Positions 1-8,265 of a DNA stretch of 55,334 nt are shown here, piece after piece. Numbering within the stretch: the first letter of the stretch is position 1; each line of letters begins with the position of its first letter. Source of the DNA: Burkholderiales bacterium (lineage in GTDB: Bacteria > Pseudomonadota > Gammaproteobacteria > Burkholderiales > Ga0077523). The notes under the pieces were generated by a model that saw nothing but the letters and a program-made list of their open reading frames with translations, searched no databases and was not told the origin of the DNA. A program made the position numbers and the translations under genes. The stretch is taken from positions 1-55,334 of the forward strand of contig JAIESW010000045.1 of the NCBI GenBank assembly GCA_019745565.1, in the 5' to 3' direction.

Positions 1-50
1 GCGACTCGATCGCATCATGTCTGCAACCGCCTTCTTCCGTGATGACGTAG

Positions 51-161
51 GTCGGATGGGTGCTGACCGCGCTGGCAACGGCACTGGGCGCATCGTTCCG
101 GTTCGACCTGCTGGGGAAGTTGGTGAGCGACCGCCACGGCATGCGCATACCGGAGCGAAAC
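51..161 (+). pseudogene. Decayed C-terminal remnant of a membrane protein
   Basis: The frame starting at 51 reads VGWVLTALATALGASFRFD and then LLGKLVS. This resembles the C-terminal hydrophobic end (GW-LTALA-SLGAPFWFDLL) seen in some conserved bacterial membrane proteins. An in-frame TAG at 48-50 lies just before it. A second frame reads on from the window edge (FFRDDVG), so a frameshift near 47-55 could explain the break. Downstream the frame runs antisense into the neighbouring TAXI gene and loses any recognisable character. What I see is a short family-like tail with no intact gene attached; that it is a remnant is inference, and the missing left flank limits certainty. Confidence 0.4.
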
Positions 162-230
162 CCGACGACCGGAAGTGAGCAACGTCCTGACGGATCTCCC
201 GGAGATTGTCGACGAGATGGTCGAGGGGGT

Positions 231-1565
231 TTACGTGGACCCGGTGCCGCCCACCTTTCGCATCGCCAGGTGCGTGCGCTGGCGCACGAGATCGATGTGC
301 TGACGGAAGCTGTATAGATTTTCCGAGTAGGCCAATGGTGTATCGATCCGGTGAACCGCGTCGTCGAGCGTCTCGAGGCGTGTCAGGATCTGCTCGAGCT
401 GGGCGGCGTCGCGCCGTTCCTCCAGTTCCAGTTCGATCTCCTTGAGGGTCGCGTACCAGCGGTAGATGCGCGAGCGCACCCGCCATCGGTACAACTGCGG
501 CAGCAGCCGGCCGGCGGGAATCAGAACCACCAGCGCGGGCACGACCAGCACGAGCAGCCGGTCCACGAGATTCGCACCCCAGTAGGGCAGGTAACGCTGC
601 AGGAGCGGTGGCCCCGACTTGTAGAAGCGCGCCGCCTCGGGGCTGAGCGGCAGTTCCGTGTCGTTGGCCGCCGGGAACGCCCTCAGATCGGAGAATAGCG
701 TCGGCTCGCCGTGCACCTCCGCGGCGGCGCGAAGGAGCAGGTATGCCAGGGCCGGATGCAGATCGTGCTTCACCACCAGATTGGCCGTCGTACCCAGCAG
801 AGTGACGTCCTGCGCCGGAACGTTGTGCGCCAGGTCGAACACGCCCTGCGGCAGGACGAACTTCCGGAGATAGAAGAAGCGGCGCGTGTAGGCATCCGCC
901 CGGGCGAAGCTCAGCAGATGGATGCCCTTGGTCGAGAGCAGGTCCCGGACGATGCCGGAGTTCGGGCTGGCGACGAAGAATGCCGCGTCGATGTTGCCCG
1001 AAGCCAGCAGGCCCTGGGCGGTCTTGCCGCCCACCTTCATGATCGTCGTGGGTGGCTTCGCGATTCCCGTCGCTTCGAGCATGGCCATGGCGAGGGCCGC
1101 CGTGCCGCTGTTTTCCTCACCGATTGCAATCATCTTGCCGTCGAGCGGCGGCAGCCGGTCCAATGGGCGATCGCCGCGGTGGAACACCCAGAGAACCTCG
1201 TTGTAGACGCTACCGAGCGAGGCCAGGTCCTTCGTGCTTTCGGGGGCGGCGCCGCTGACGATGCCGCCTTGCACCAAGGCAACGTCGACCTCGGCTGATG
1301 GATCCGACAGCCGTCGAAGATTCTCGACGGCGCCGCTGGAAGGCCACAAGCGCAGCGTGACGCCGTCGCGCGCCAGGATATCCCGGTACTTCATCGCGAT
1401 CGCGTGGTAGGTCCCGTCGGCGACGCCGGTGGACATCACGATCTCGCTCGGCGGCGCCGGCCGCATCAGGAGCAGCGTGAGGCCGAACGCGACGACCACG
1501 ACCAGCGCGGAGGGAACGGCGACCAGGAGGAGATCGCGGTCGATGCGGCGCTTGCCGATTGCCAT
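231..1565 (-). CDS. TAXI-family TRAP solute-binding protein with membrane anchors
   Basis: 444 residues. A hydrophobic segment at about residues 13-34 anchors the N-terminus. It is followed by a TAXI-type periplasmic binding domain (about 40-320) with the family opening STGVADGTYHAIA and the later stretch AIGEENSGTAALA. A second hydrophobic segment (about 338-358) and a charged, probably coiled-coil tail (about 375-430) follow. Ordinary TAXI proteins are about 320 residues with a cleavable signal peptide, so the anchored N-terminus and C-terminal extension mark the long variant. No TRAP permease (DctQM type) lies nearby, so a transport role is unproven and a sensory or scaffold role is possible. 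The start is the ATG at 1565, 33 bases after a perfect TATAAT on the same strand. Confidence 0.85.
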   Translation of the reverse strand: MAIGKRRIDRDLLLVAVPSALVVVVAFGLTLLLMRPAPPSEIVMSTGVADGTYHAIAMKYRDILARDGVTLRLWPSSGAVENLRRLSDPSAEVDVALVQGGIVSGAAPESTKDLASLGSVYNEVLWVFHRGDRPLDRLPPLDGKMIAIGEENSGTAALAMAMLEATGIAKPPTTIMKVGGKTAQGLLASGNIDAAFFVASPNSGIVRDLLSTKGIHLLSFARADAYTRRFFYLRKFVLPQGVFDLAHNVPAQDVTLLGTTANLVVKHDLHPALAYLLLRAAAEVHGEPTLFSDLRAFPAANDTELPLSPEAARFYKSGPPLLQRYLPYWGANLVDRLLVLVVPALVVLIPAGRLLPQLYRWRVRSRIYRWYATLKEIELELEERRDAAQLEQILTRLETLDDAVHRIDTPLAYSENLYSFRQHIDLVRQRTHLAMRKVGGTGST

Positions 1566-1597
1566 GGATCGCGTGCGGCCCGGGTGCGGAGCGCTCG

Positions 1598-1652
1598 ATT
1601 ATAGAGGGCGGCTCCATGCAGCCGGCGGTTGCTCGTCCGGGCCGCCTATAAA
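1598..1652. promoter_or_regulatory. Divergent promoter region between the TAXI gene and the kinase-HDOD gene
   Basis: A perfect TATAAT lies on the minus strand at 1603-1598, facing the TAXI gene. A TATAAA lies on the plus strand at 1647-1652, facing the kinase gene. No convincing -35 hexamer stands at 16-18 bases from either, so these may be activator-dependent or coincidental. The plus-strand leader to the ATG at 1728 would be about 70 bases. Confidence 0.4.
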
Positions 1653-1727
1653 GTCCTTCGTGGAACTGCCGTAAGGGGAGGGATAGGCTGCGCCAACAAT
1701 ACGAACAAGGCATCGAGAGCGACACCC

Positions 1728-3512
1728 ATGACGGCCGCCCCGGAACAGAAGATCGGGCGCTTCCCCATTCTCAAGGTGCTCGGGCGGGGCGCCCAGGGTG
1801 CCGTGTACCTTGCGAAGGACCCGGATCTCGACCGGCTGGTGGCAGTGAAGCTGGTGGCGGAGGTTCTGTACGGCAACGACGAAGGCGCCGGTCCGTCGTC
1901 CCAGGCCCGCAATCTGGCGCAACTGCGCCACCCCAACATCGTGGCGCTGCACGAGGCAGGGAGGATCCACGGCTTCACCTACCTCGTCTTCGAGTACCTC
2001 GAGGGCACGGTGTTGCGGGAAGAACTCGCGCAGTCCGGCCCCATGGGCCTGCCTCAGGCCTACAGCACGATGATCCAGATCGTCGACGCGATGGCCTATG
2101 CCCACGCCAAGGGCATCCTGCATCTCGACCTCAACCCGAACAACATCATGCGCGACGAGGCAGGTCGGCCACGCATCGTGGATTTCGACCTGTCCCGCGC
2201 GGTGACCGGGGCAGCAGAACGGCCTGAGGTGATCGCGGGAACGGCGTCCTACATGGCACCCGAGTACCGGTCCGGTGACTGCGTGGATGCGCGCGCCGAC
2301 GTGTATGCGCTCGGACGAATCTTCCACGATCTGCTGACGGGCAGGCGAGCGGATCCATCGAGGGCCGCTGAACTTCCGATCGGAGAGATCGATCCGGCAC
2401 CGCTTCGCGCCATTGCGGGCGTGGAGCTGTTCCTCGACCTGCTCCGCCGGGCCACTGCGGCAGATCCCGAACGACGCTATCGCGATGCGCGACACCTGCA
2501 CGAAGCGATGGTCGCGGCCTGGCGGAAGACCGAAGCGTCCGTCACGTCGGCGGGCGATGCGCTGCACGGGACCGTTGCGTACGTGATGCGGCGCATTGAA
2601 CGCAAGGGCGACTTCCCCGCGGTGTCACGCACGCTCGCCGAAGTGAATCAGCTCACCAGCGGCGACCAGCCCTCGTCCATAGCGCGTCTCACGGACGTCG
2701 TCCTGCGCGACTACGCGCTCACCAGTCGCTTGCTCAAGCTCGCGAACTCCGCCGGATTCGCGCCTGCGTCCGGGTCGATCAAGACGGTGAGCGATGCCAT
2801 CCGTGTGCTGGGCACGGAGCAGGTCCGTCTCACGTGCAACGGGCTCACCTGCTTCGGGCATTTCGCCGCGCGCAGGCAGGATCAGCGCTTGCGCGAAGAG
2901 TCCGTCTCCGCCTTCGTGACCGGGCTCATCGCCCGGTACCTGGCGCAGCAGGTCAAGTCGCGTGAGGTGGAGCAGGCGTTCCTCGCCGGCATGCTGTACA
3001 CGCTCGGTCGGATGCTGGCCTTGTACTACTTCACCGAGGATTTCCAGGCGATTGAGGAACTCGTCGCCCGAGGTGCGAGCGAGGAAGAGGCCGCGCACTC
3101 CGTGCTGGGCCTCACCCTGAGCGAACTGGGTGTGGCAGTGGGGCGGGTCTGGGGTCTGCCCGAAGCCACGCTGGCCTGCATGGGGACGGCAGATGCACCC
3201 CGCGCGCAGCCGACGGAATCCTCCCTGAGTTCGATGGTTCGTCTGGCACATTGTCTGGTCGAGGTGGACGCGGATTCCGATCCGGAGAGTGCAAGATTGC
3301 TCGCGGCCACGGCGCGACTGCGACCAGCGGTGGATCTGGACCTGCCGACGCTGCATGCCCTCTTGGGCGCGGCGGTGGAAAAATTCCGGGTGTTCGCCCA
3401 GGTGCTCGAAGTGGACGTGGCGCGCAGCACCAGTGTGGCGAGAATCGCGCGCTGGCTGGACCGGACGCGGGAACGGATCGGCAAGGACGAAGCCCGCACC
3501 GCGGCCGCATAG
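1728..3512 (+). CDS. Ser/Thr kinase-like domain fused to an HDOD domain
   Basis: 594 residues from the ATG at 1728; the frame is open further upstream but without recognisable protein. Residues about 12-270 form a eukaryotic-type kinase fold: glycine loop GRGAQGAVY, lysine K41 (VAVK), an aspartate in the catalytic loop (D134) and in the metal site (D152), and a SYMAPEY stretch. Three departures stand out: the loop reads HLDLNPNN where HRDLKPxN is usual, the metal motif is DFD rather than DFG, and the alpha-C glutamate appears to be Gln59. Residues about 290-490 are an HDOD domain (SRLLKLANSAGF), a phosphodiesterase-like fold without the metal-binding residues that serves as a signalling scaffold. 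No membrane segment is seen, so it is probably cytoplasmic. The fusion suggests a signalling role; activity is uncertain. Confidence 0.88.
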   Translation: MTAAPEQKIGRFPILKVLGRGAQGAVYLAKDPDLDRLVAVKLVAEVLYGNDEGAGPSSQARNLAQLRHPNIVALHEAGRIHGFTYLVFEYLEGTVLREELAQSGPMGLPQAYSTMIQIVDAMAYAHAKGILHLDLNPNNIMRDEAGRPRIVDFDLSRAVTGAAERPEVIAGTASYMAPEYRSGDCVDARADVYALGRIFHDLLTGRRADPSRAAELPIGEIDPAPLRAIAGVELFLDLLRRATAADPERRYRDARHLHEAMVAAWRKTEASVTSAGDALHGTVAYVMRRIERKGDFPAVSRTLAEVNQLTSGDQPSSIARLTDVVLRDYALTSRLLKLANSAGFAPASGSIKTVSDAIRVLGTEQVRLTCNGLTCFGHFAARRQDQRLREESVSAFVTGLIARYLAQQVKSREVEQAFLAGMLYTLGRMLALYYFTEDFQAIEELVARGASEEEAAHSVLGLTLSELGVAVGRVWGLPEATLACMGTADAPRAQPTESSLSSMVRLAHCLVEVDADSDPESARLLAATARLRPAVDLDLPTLHALLGAAVEKFRVFAQVLEVDVARSTSVARIARWLDRTRERIGKDEARTAAA

Positions 3513-3520
3513 TCCTCGCT

Positions 3521-3540
3521 CGCCCGTCGCATTGCGGGCG
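3521..3540. terminator. Small hairpin between convergent genes
   Basis: Arms CGCCCG (3521-3526) and CGGGCG (3535-3540) flank an 8-base loop in the 41-base gap between the kinase-HDOD gene and the oppositely oriented oxidoreductase. There is no T-run, so this is at best a weak bidirectional terminator. Confidence 0.3.
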
Positions 3541-3553
3541 AATCCGCGGAGTG

Positions 3554-4675
3554 TCAGGCCTGCAGGGCCGGCTGCTTCCTATGCAGGAACCACTCGTCGA
3601 TCACGAAGCTGCGCGTGAACCACTCGGTTCCCATCAAGTGGCCCGCCATAAGCTTCTTCAAGCCTTCCGGTAGCCGCTCCGTTAGCGACTTCGTCTGTCG
3701 TGCACCGAACCGGGCGATCATTCTGGTTTCGTACGCCGCCAGATTCTCGGGGCGATAGTCTCCCTTTGCGGCGATCAAGGTCTCGGCGGCGAACATCGCC
3801 GACTCCACCGCTGGCCGGATGCCTTCACCGCTTTGCGGGTACGCAAGCCCGGCAGCGTCGCCGATCAGCAGTACCTGATCGCCGAGGAACGGTCGCGGCG
3901 CGTGGTTGTAGAGCAGATAAGCGTGCCCGCCGAGTTTCTCGGGCGTGTCCTGCGGCACACGCCGCTCGGCCTTCAACCAGCGCACGAACTCGGCGACGTG
4001 CTCGGAGAGCTTGTGGTTGTCCTCGCGGCCCAGGCCGACGTTGAGGTAGTCGCCCTTGCGGAAGATCCAGCCGTAGCCCTTCAGGTCCGGACAGAAGTAG
4101 AGCTCGGGCGCTTCGCCGAGCGCGGCGCAATCCTGCTTCTGCGCTTCGGTCATCGGAAACTCGATTTCCTGGGCGGCGACCACGCTTTCGCTCTGGCCGA
4201 GCTGCGCACCGATGTGGCGGGCGACCGGACAGAAATGGCCGCCGGCGCCGACGACGAACTTCGCCTGGATGTTGCCGTTGGCGATCCAGCCTTCGGCGCT
4301 GCGCTCGAGCGTCTTCAGTTGTGCGGGCGGAGCCAGGCGGGCGCCGCAGCGCTCCAGCAGGTAGGCATCGAACTCGAAGCGGCGGATGCCGTAGCTGACG
4401 ACCTCCGGGTACTTCGTGTTCACCACCTTGCCTTCGATCAGGCCGGTGCGGAACGCGGTGATCGGCTGGATGGTGCGGCCGGTGGCGCGATAGGCGTCCA
4501 CGTCGAAGTCCAGCTCCTGCACGACGGCGGGCGTCACCCAGCCCGCGCAGATCTTGTCGCGCGGGAAGCTCTTCTTGTCCAGCACCATCACGTCGAGGCC
4601 GGCGCGCTTCAGCAATCGCGCGCAGGTGGAACCGGCGGGGCCGCCGCCGACGATCAGGATTTCGCAGGAGTCCAT
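3554..4675 (-). CDS. FAD-dependent oxidoreductase, geranylgeranyl reductase-like
   Basis: 373 residues. The N-terminus carries the Rossmann FAD motif VGGGPAGSTCARLLKRAG at about residues 9-26. The segment KKSFPRDKICAGWVTP is typical of the geranylgeranyl reductase / lycopene cyclase-like flavoprotein group. The second FAD-binding motif LIGDAAGLAYPQSGEGI is near residue 280. Members reduce isoprenoid double bonds or act as halogenases or other monooxygenases; the substrate here cannot be read from sequence. It lies upstream of a repeat hairpin and downstream of cyclopropane fatty acid synthase on the same strand, so a lipid-related substrate is plausible but only inferred. Confidence 0.85.
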   Translation of the reverse strand: MDSCEILIVGGGPAGSTCARLLKRAGLDVMVLDKKSFPRDKICAGWVTPAVVQELDFDVDAYRATGRTIQPITAFRTGLIEGKVVNTKYPEVVSYGIRRFEFDAYLLERCGARLAPPAQLKTLERSAEGWIANGNIQAKFVVGAGGHFCPVARHIGAQLGQSESVVAAQEIEFPMTEAQKQDCAALGEAPELYFCPDLKGYGWIFRKGDYLNVGLGREDNHKLSEHVAEFVRWLKAERRVPQDTPEKLGGHAYLLYNHAPRPFLGDQVLLIGDAAGLAYPQSGEGIRPAVESAMFAAETLIAAKGDYRPENLAAYETRMIARFGARQTKSLTERLPEGLKKLMAGHLMGTEWFTRSFVIDEWFLHRKQPALQA

Positions 4676-4705
4676 TCGGGGGAACGAGTCTTCAAGTAGG
4701 CGCTG

Positions 4706-4755
4706 TTTGCCCCCACCCTAACCCTCCCCCAGCGTAGCTGGGGGAGGGGATGGTT
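4706..4755. repeat. Dispersed GC-rich palindromic repeat, family 1 (copy 1)
   Basis: A conserved lead-in CCCCCACCCTAACC is followed by a perfect hairpin with 12-base arms at 4722-4733 and 4737-4748 around a 3-base loop. The same unit recurs at 7210-7301 and 18004-18187. It fills the gap between the cfa-like gene and the downstream oxidoreductase and may act as a terminator or mRNA stabiliser. No transposase is associated. Confidence 0.8.
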
Positions 4756-4768
4756 CGGGGAGGAATGA

Positions 4769-6022
4769 TCAGCGGGGATACAGGTGTTCGCGGTTCATCG
4801 GGATCGTGTTGTCCTGGGGTCGGGCGAACACGATCTGGAACAGTTGCAGGGCGCCGGTCAGGAAGGAGGCCTGCGAGGCCGCGAGGTACATGCGCCACAT
4901 CCGGACGAAGCGCTCGTCGTACATCTTGCGCACGTCGTCGATGTGGGCCTCGTAGCGGTTCAGCCACGCTTCCAGCGTGTGGGCGTAGTGCAGGCGGAGG
5001 TTCTCCACGTCCAGCACCGAGAACTGGTGGCCTTCGAGGATCCGCATCATCTCGGCCAGCGTCGCGGGATAGGCGCCGGGGAAGATGCGCTTCTCCGTCC
5101 AGGCGTTCATGGGTGCCGGCTTGTTGCGGCCGATGGAGTGGATGAGGCCACGACCGTGGGGCTTCAGCACCCGGTGGATCACGTCACCCAGCACCGGGTA
5201 GTTGTCCACGCCCACGTGCTCCAGCATGCCCACCGACACGAACACGTCGCACTCGCCCTGCATCGTGCGGTAGTCGTCCAGGATGTACTCGACCTTGCCG
5301 TCCAGGCCTTCCTGCTTGGCACGCTCGCGGGCGAACTTCACCTGCTCCTGCGAGATGTTGTACGCCTTGACCGTCACCCCGTAGTGCTGCGCGAAATGAC
5401 GGGCCAGGCCACCCCAGCCGCAACCGGCCTCGAATACCACCTGGCCGGGCTTCAGCTCCAGCTTGCGCGCCACGTGATCGAGCTTGGCAATCTGCGCCTC
5501 CTCGATCGACATGCCCGGGTGCGGGTAGTACGCGCAGGTGTACTGCATGCGGGCGGTATCCAGCCACAGCCGGTAGAACTCGTTGCCGAGGTCGTAGTGG
5601 TGGTGGATGTTTTCCTTGGAGCCGGACAGCGTGTTCGCGCGCGGCTTGTTCATCCAGCGCAGGAAGCGCGCCTTGAGCGACTTGTCCGGGAGGTTGTCCA
5701 GGCCGCGGAAGACGTGCTCGAGGAAGGAAACCAGGTCGCCTTCGATTTCGATGCGCCCGTCGCTGTAGTCGTCCGCCGGATACACCTCGGGGTTCACCAG
5801 CATGCGCATCAGGGCGCCGCGGTCGCGGATCACCATCGTGGCAACGGGTGCAGCGGTTCCCGCCACGATCTCCTCGCCGCCCCAGAGGCGGATCCGGATG
5901 GGCGGATTGCCGGCGGTTTCGAGCAGGCTTTCGAGCAGCCGGCGTTCCACGACGGTTACGCCGCCCCGTGCGGCAGCGGCGGACGTCTGTTCCAACTGAA
6001 GGCGGCCTTCCTTGTGGTCCAT
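4769..6022 (-). CDS. cfa: Cyclopropane-fatty-acyl-phospholipid synthase family methyltransferase
   Basis: 417 residues. The frame is open further upstream, but the ATG at 6022 has a clear ribosome site GGGAGGAAG just ahead of it and begins the conserved region. The central S-adenosylmethionine motif is FEAGCGWGGLARHFA, followed by the family signature YNISQEQ; DLGNEFYRLWLD precedes it. The C-terminus has the conserved SFLTGALQLFQIVFARP stretch. The enzyme transfers a methylene group from S-adenosylmethionine to cis double bonds of membrane phospholipid acyl chains, at the inner face of the membrane. Length is a little above the E. coli enzyme (382). Some paralogues have other lipid methylation roles, so the exact product is not certain. 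Confidence 0.9.
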   Translation of the reverse strand: MDHKEGRLQLEQTSAAAARGGVTVVERRLLESLLETAGNPPIRIRLWGGEEIVAGTAAPVATMVIRDRGALMRMLVNPEVYPADDYSDGRIEIEGDLVSFLEHVFRGLDNLPDKSLKARFLRWMNKPRANTLSGSKENIHHHYDLGNEFYRLWLDTARMQYTCAYYPHPGMSIEEAQIAKLDHVARKLELKPGQVVFEAGCGWGGLARHFAQHYGVTVKAYNISQEQVKFARERAKQEGLDGKVEYILDDYRTMQGECDVFVSVGMLEHVGVDNYPVLGDVIHRVLKPHGRGLIHSIGRNKPAPMNAWTEKRIFPGAYPATLAEMMRILEGHQFSVLDVENLRLHYAHTLEAWLNRYEAHIDDVRKMYDERFVRMWRMYLAASQASFLTGALQLFQIVFARPQDNTIPMNREHLYPR

Positions 6023-6104
6023 GGTCTTCCTCCCGGGGGAGCAGCCCGCATTTTGGCGCAATGCGGCATGGACGCCAACCCGGGGTATGACGGACGGGAG
6101 GTCA

Positions 6105-7181
6105 TCACTGGTGAAATGGTGCCCGGACTGCGTCAATGACGGCCTTGGTCACGTCCGCTGTGCGGGCCGATCCGCCGAGATCGGGCGTGAACACGCGTGC
6201 CCCCGTGGCCGTCTCGACGGCGCGCATGAGCCGTTTGGCGGCCCGGCCTTCGCCCAGGTGTTCCAGCAACATGACCGCGGTCCAGAACGTGGCCACGGGG
6301 TTGGCGACTCCCTTGCCCTCGATGTCCCAGGCCGAGCCGTGGATCGGTTCGAACATGCTCGGGAAGCGGCCCTCCGGGTTCAGATTCGCCGTCGGTGCAA
6401 TGCCCAGGCTGCCGGACAAAGCGGCCGCGAGGTCAGACAGGATGTCGGCATGCAGGTTGGTGGCGACCATCACGTCCAGACTGGCCGGCTTCAGCACCAT
6501 GCGCTGGGTGGCGGCGTCCACCAGCACCTTGTCGGTCTTCACGTCCGGGAAGTCGCGTGCGACCTCGGCGAAGATCTCGTCCCACATGACCAGGCCGTTG
6601 CGCTGGGCGTTGGACTTGGTGACCAGGGTCAGCAGCTTGCGCGGGCGCGACTGCGCCAGCCGGAAGGCGAAGCGATGGATGCGCTCGACGCCGGCTCGGG
6701 TGAAGATGGAGACCTCCGTGGCGACTTCTTCCGGGTGTCCGCGATGCGAACGCCCGCCCTGGCCGGAGTACTCGCCCTCGCTGTTCTCGCGGACGATGAT
6801 CCAGTCCACGTCGCCGGGGCTCTTCAACTTGAGCGGCGGGTCGATGCCGGGAAGGATGCGCGTCGGACGGACGTTGGCGTACTGGTCGAAGCCCTGGCAG
6901 ATCGCGAGGCGCAGACCCCACAGTGAGATGTGGTCCGGCACCTGGAGCGAACCGACGGCGCCGAAGAAGATGGCATCGAAGGGCTTCAAGTGCTCGAGGC
7001 CATCGTCGGCCATCATGCGGCCGTGCTTCAGGTAGTAATCACTGCCCCAGTCGAAGTGCTCGAAGTCGAGCGCGAAGGAGCCGTCGGCCTGGGCGAGAGC
7101 GTCGAGGACTTCGATGCCGGCGGCGATGACTTCCTTGCCGATGCCGTCGCCGGGGATGGCTGCGATCTTGTAGCGGTTCAT
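6105..7181 (-). CDS. ttuC: Tartrate dehydrogenase / D-malate dehydrogenase family enzyme
   Basis: 358 residues, the usual length for this family of metal- and NAD-dependent beta-decarboxylating dehydrogenases. It opens YKIAAIPGDGIGKEV. It contains NVRPTRILPGI, the substrate loop IIVRENSEGEYSGQGG that is typical of tartrate/D-malate enzymes rather than isopropylmalate dehydrogenase, a metal-site segment NLHADILSDLAAALSGSLG, and FEPIHGSAWDIEGKG. It acts in the cytoplasm on tartrate, D-malate or related 2-hydroxyacids. It follows the beta-keto acid cleavage gene on the same strand across a repeat-filled gap, so it may belong to the same catabolic group. Substrate choice within the family is inferred. 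Confidence 0.9.
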   Translation of the reverse strand: MNRYKIAAIPGDGIGKEVIAAGIEVLDALAQADGSFALDFEHFDWGSDYYLKHGRMMADDGLEHLKPFDAIFFGAVGSLQVPDHISLWGLRLAICQGFDQYANVRPTRILPGIDPPLKLKSPGDVDWIIVRENSEGEYSGQGGRSHRGHPEEVATEVSIFTRAGVERIHRFAFRLAQSRPRKLLTLVTKSNAQRNGLVMWDEIFAEVARDFPDVKTDKVLVDAATQRMVLKPASLDVMVATNLHADILSDLAAALSGSLGIAPTANLNPEGRFPSMFEPIHGSAWDIEGKGVANPVATFWTAVMLLEHLGEGRAAKRLMRAVETATGARVFTPDLGGSARTADVTKAVIDAVRAPFHQ

Positions 7182-7209
7182 GACGAAAGGATTCGCGAAG
7201 TGGCGTCGC

Positions 7210-7301
7210 GGGCCCCCACCCTAACCCTCCCCCGGCTAAGCCGGGGGAGGGGATGTACGCCCCTTCCCCCAGCTTTGCTGGGGGAAGGTTGGGATGGGGG
7301 C
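7210..7301. repeat. Dispersed palindromic repeat, family 1 (composite copy 2)
   Basis: Two perfect hairpins stand in tandem: arms 7225-7236 / 7240-7251 and 7262-7273 / 7277-7288, each with a 3-base loop. An outer inverted pair (GGCCCCCACCCTAACC on the left, GGTTGGGATGGGGGC on the right) encloses both, so the whole unit can fold on itself. It fills the gap between the frameshifted cleavage gene and the tartrate dehydrogenase gene. Confidence 0.8.
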
Positions 7302-7314
7302 GCCGGAGGCATGA

Positions 7315-8248
7315 CTAGAAGTTAACGTTGTTCCCGCCCTTCAACTTGAGGATCGCCCGCGCATCGTCCGGCGTCGCGATCTCCAGCCCCAGTTCCTCGA
7401 GGATCCGGCGGATCTTCGAGACCTGATCCGCATTGGTCTTGGCGAGCTGGCCCTTGCCGATCCACAGGCTGTCCTCCAGACCCACGCGCACGTTGCCGCC
7501 CATCACCGCGGACATGGAAGCGATGTACATCTGGTTGGCACCGGCGCCGAGCACCGACCATTGATATTGGTCGCCGAACAGGCGGTCCGCGGTGCGCTTC
7601 ATGTGCATCACGTCTTCCGGATGCGGCCCGATGCCGCCGCGCAGGCCGAACACCGACTGGATGAAGAGCGGCGGCTTCACGATTCCGCGGTCCAGGAAGT
7701 GTGCCGCGGTGTACAGGTGGCCGATGTCGTAGCACTCGATCTCGAAGCGCGTGTTGTTCGCGCTGCAGGATTCGAGGATGTAGGCGATGTCCTTGAAGGT
7801 GTTCTTGAAGATGCGGTCGTCGGATCCGGCGAGGTAGGGACGCTCCCAGTCGTACTTGAAGTCCTTGTGCCGGTTCAGCATCTCGTACAGGCCGAAGTTC
7901 ATCGAGCCCATGTTGAGCGATGCCACTTCGGGCTTCAGCTGCAGCGCCGGTTGCAGGCGCTCCTCGATCGCCATGGTCGGTGCGCCGCCCGTGGTGAGGT
8001 TGAGCACCACGTTGGAAGCGGCTTTGATCTTGGGCAGGAAGCGCCGGAACATGTCCGGGTCCTGGGTGGGCCGGACCGTCCTCCGGCATGCGCGCGTGCA
8101 GGTGCACGATGGCCGCGCCGGCCTTGGCGGCGCCGATGGCCGCTTCCGCGATCTCGTCGGGCGTGATCGGCAGGTACGGCGACATGGACGGCGTGTGGAT
8201 CGCGCCGGTCACGGCGCAGGTGATGATGACTTTGCGTTGGGCTGCCAT
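7315..8248 (-). pseudogene. Beta-keto acid cleavage enzyme (BKACE, DUF849) with a frameshift
   Basis: The gene starts at the ATG at 8248 (ribosome site GGAGAG) and reads MAAQRKVIITCAVTGAIHT to HLHARMPEDG, then leaves frame. The continuation RPTQDPDMFRRFLPK lies in another minus-strand frame and runs to the stop at 7315. One extra base near 8075 explains the break; removing it gives a continuous protein of about 310 residues, the normal family length. Both halves are otherwise intact, so this is either a fresh mutation or a sequencing error. BKACE enzymes use zinc and acetyl-CoA to turn a beta-keto acid into acetoacetate and a new CoA ester; CdhC of carnitine degradation and 3-keto-5-aminohexanoate cleavage enzyme are members. 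The next two genes upstream supply hydroxyacid dehydrogenases that could make its substrate. Confidence 0.88.
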
Positions 8249-8265
8249 GGGTCTCTCCGGTAAGG

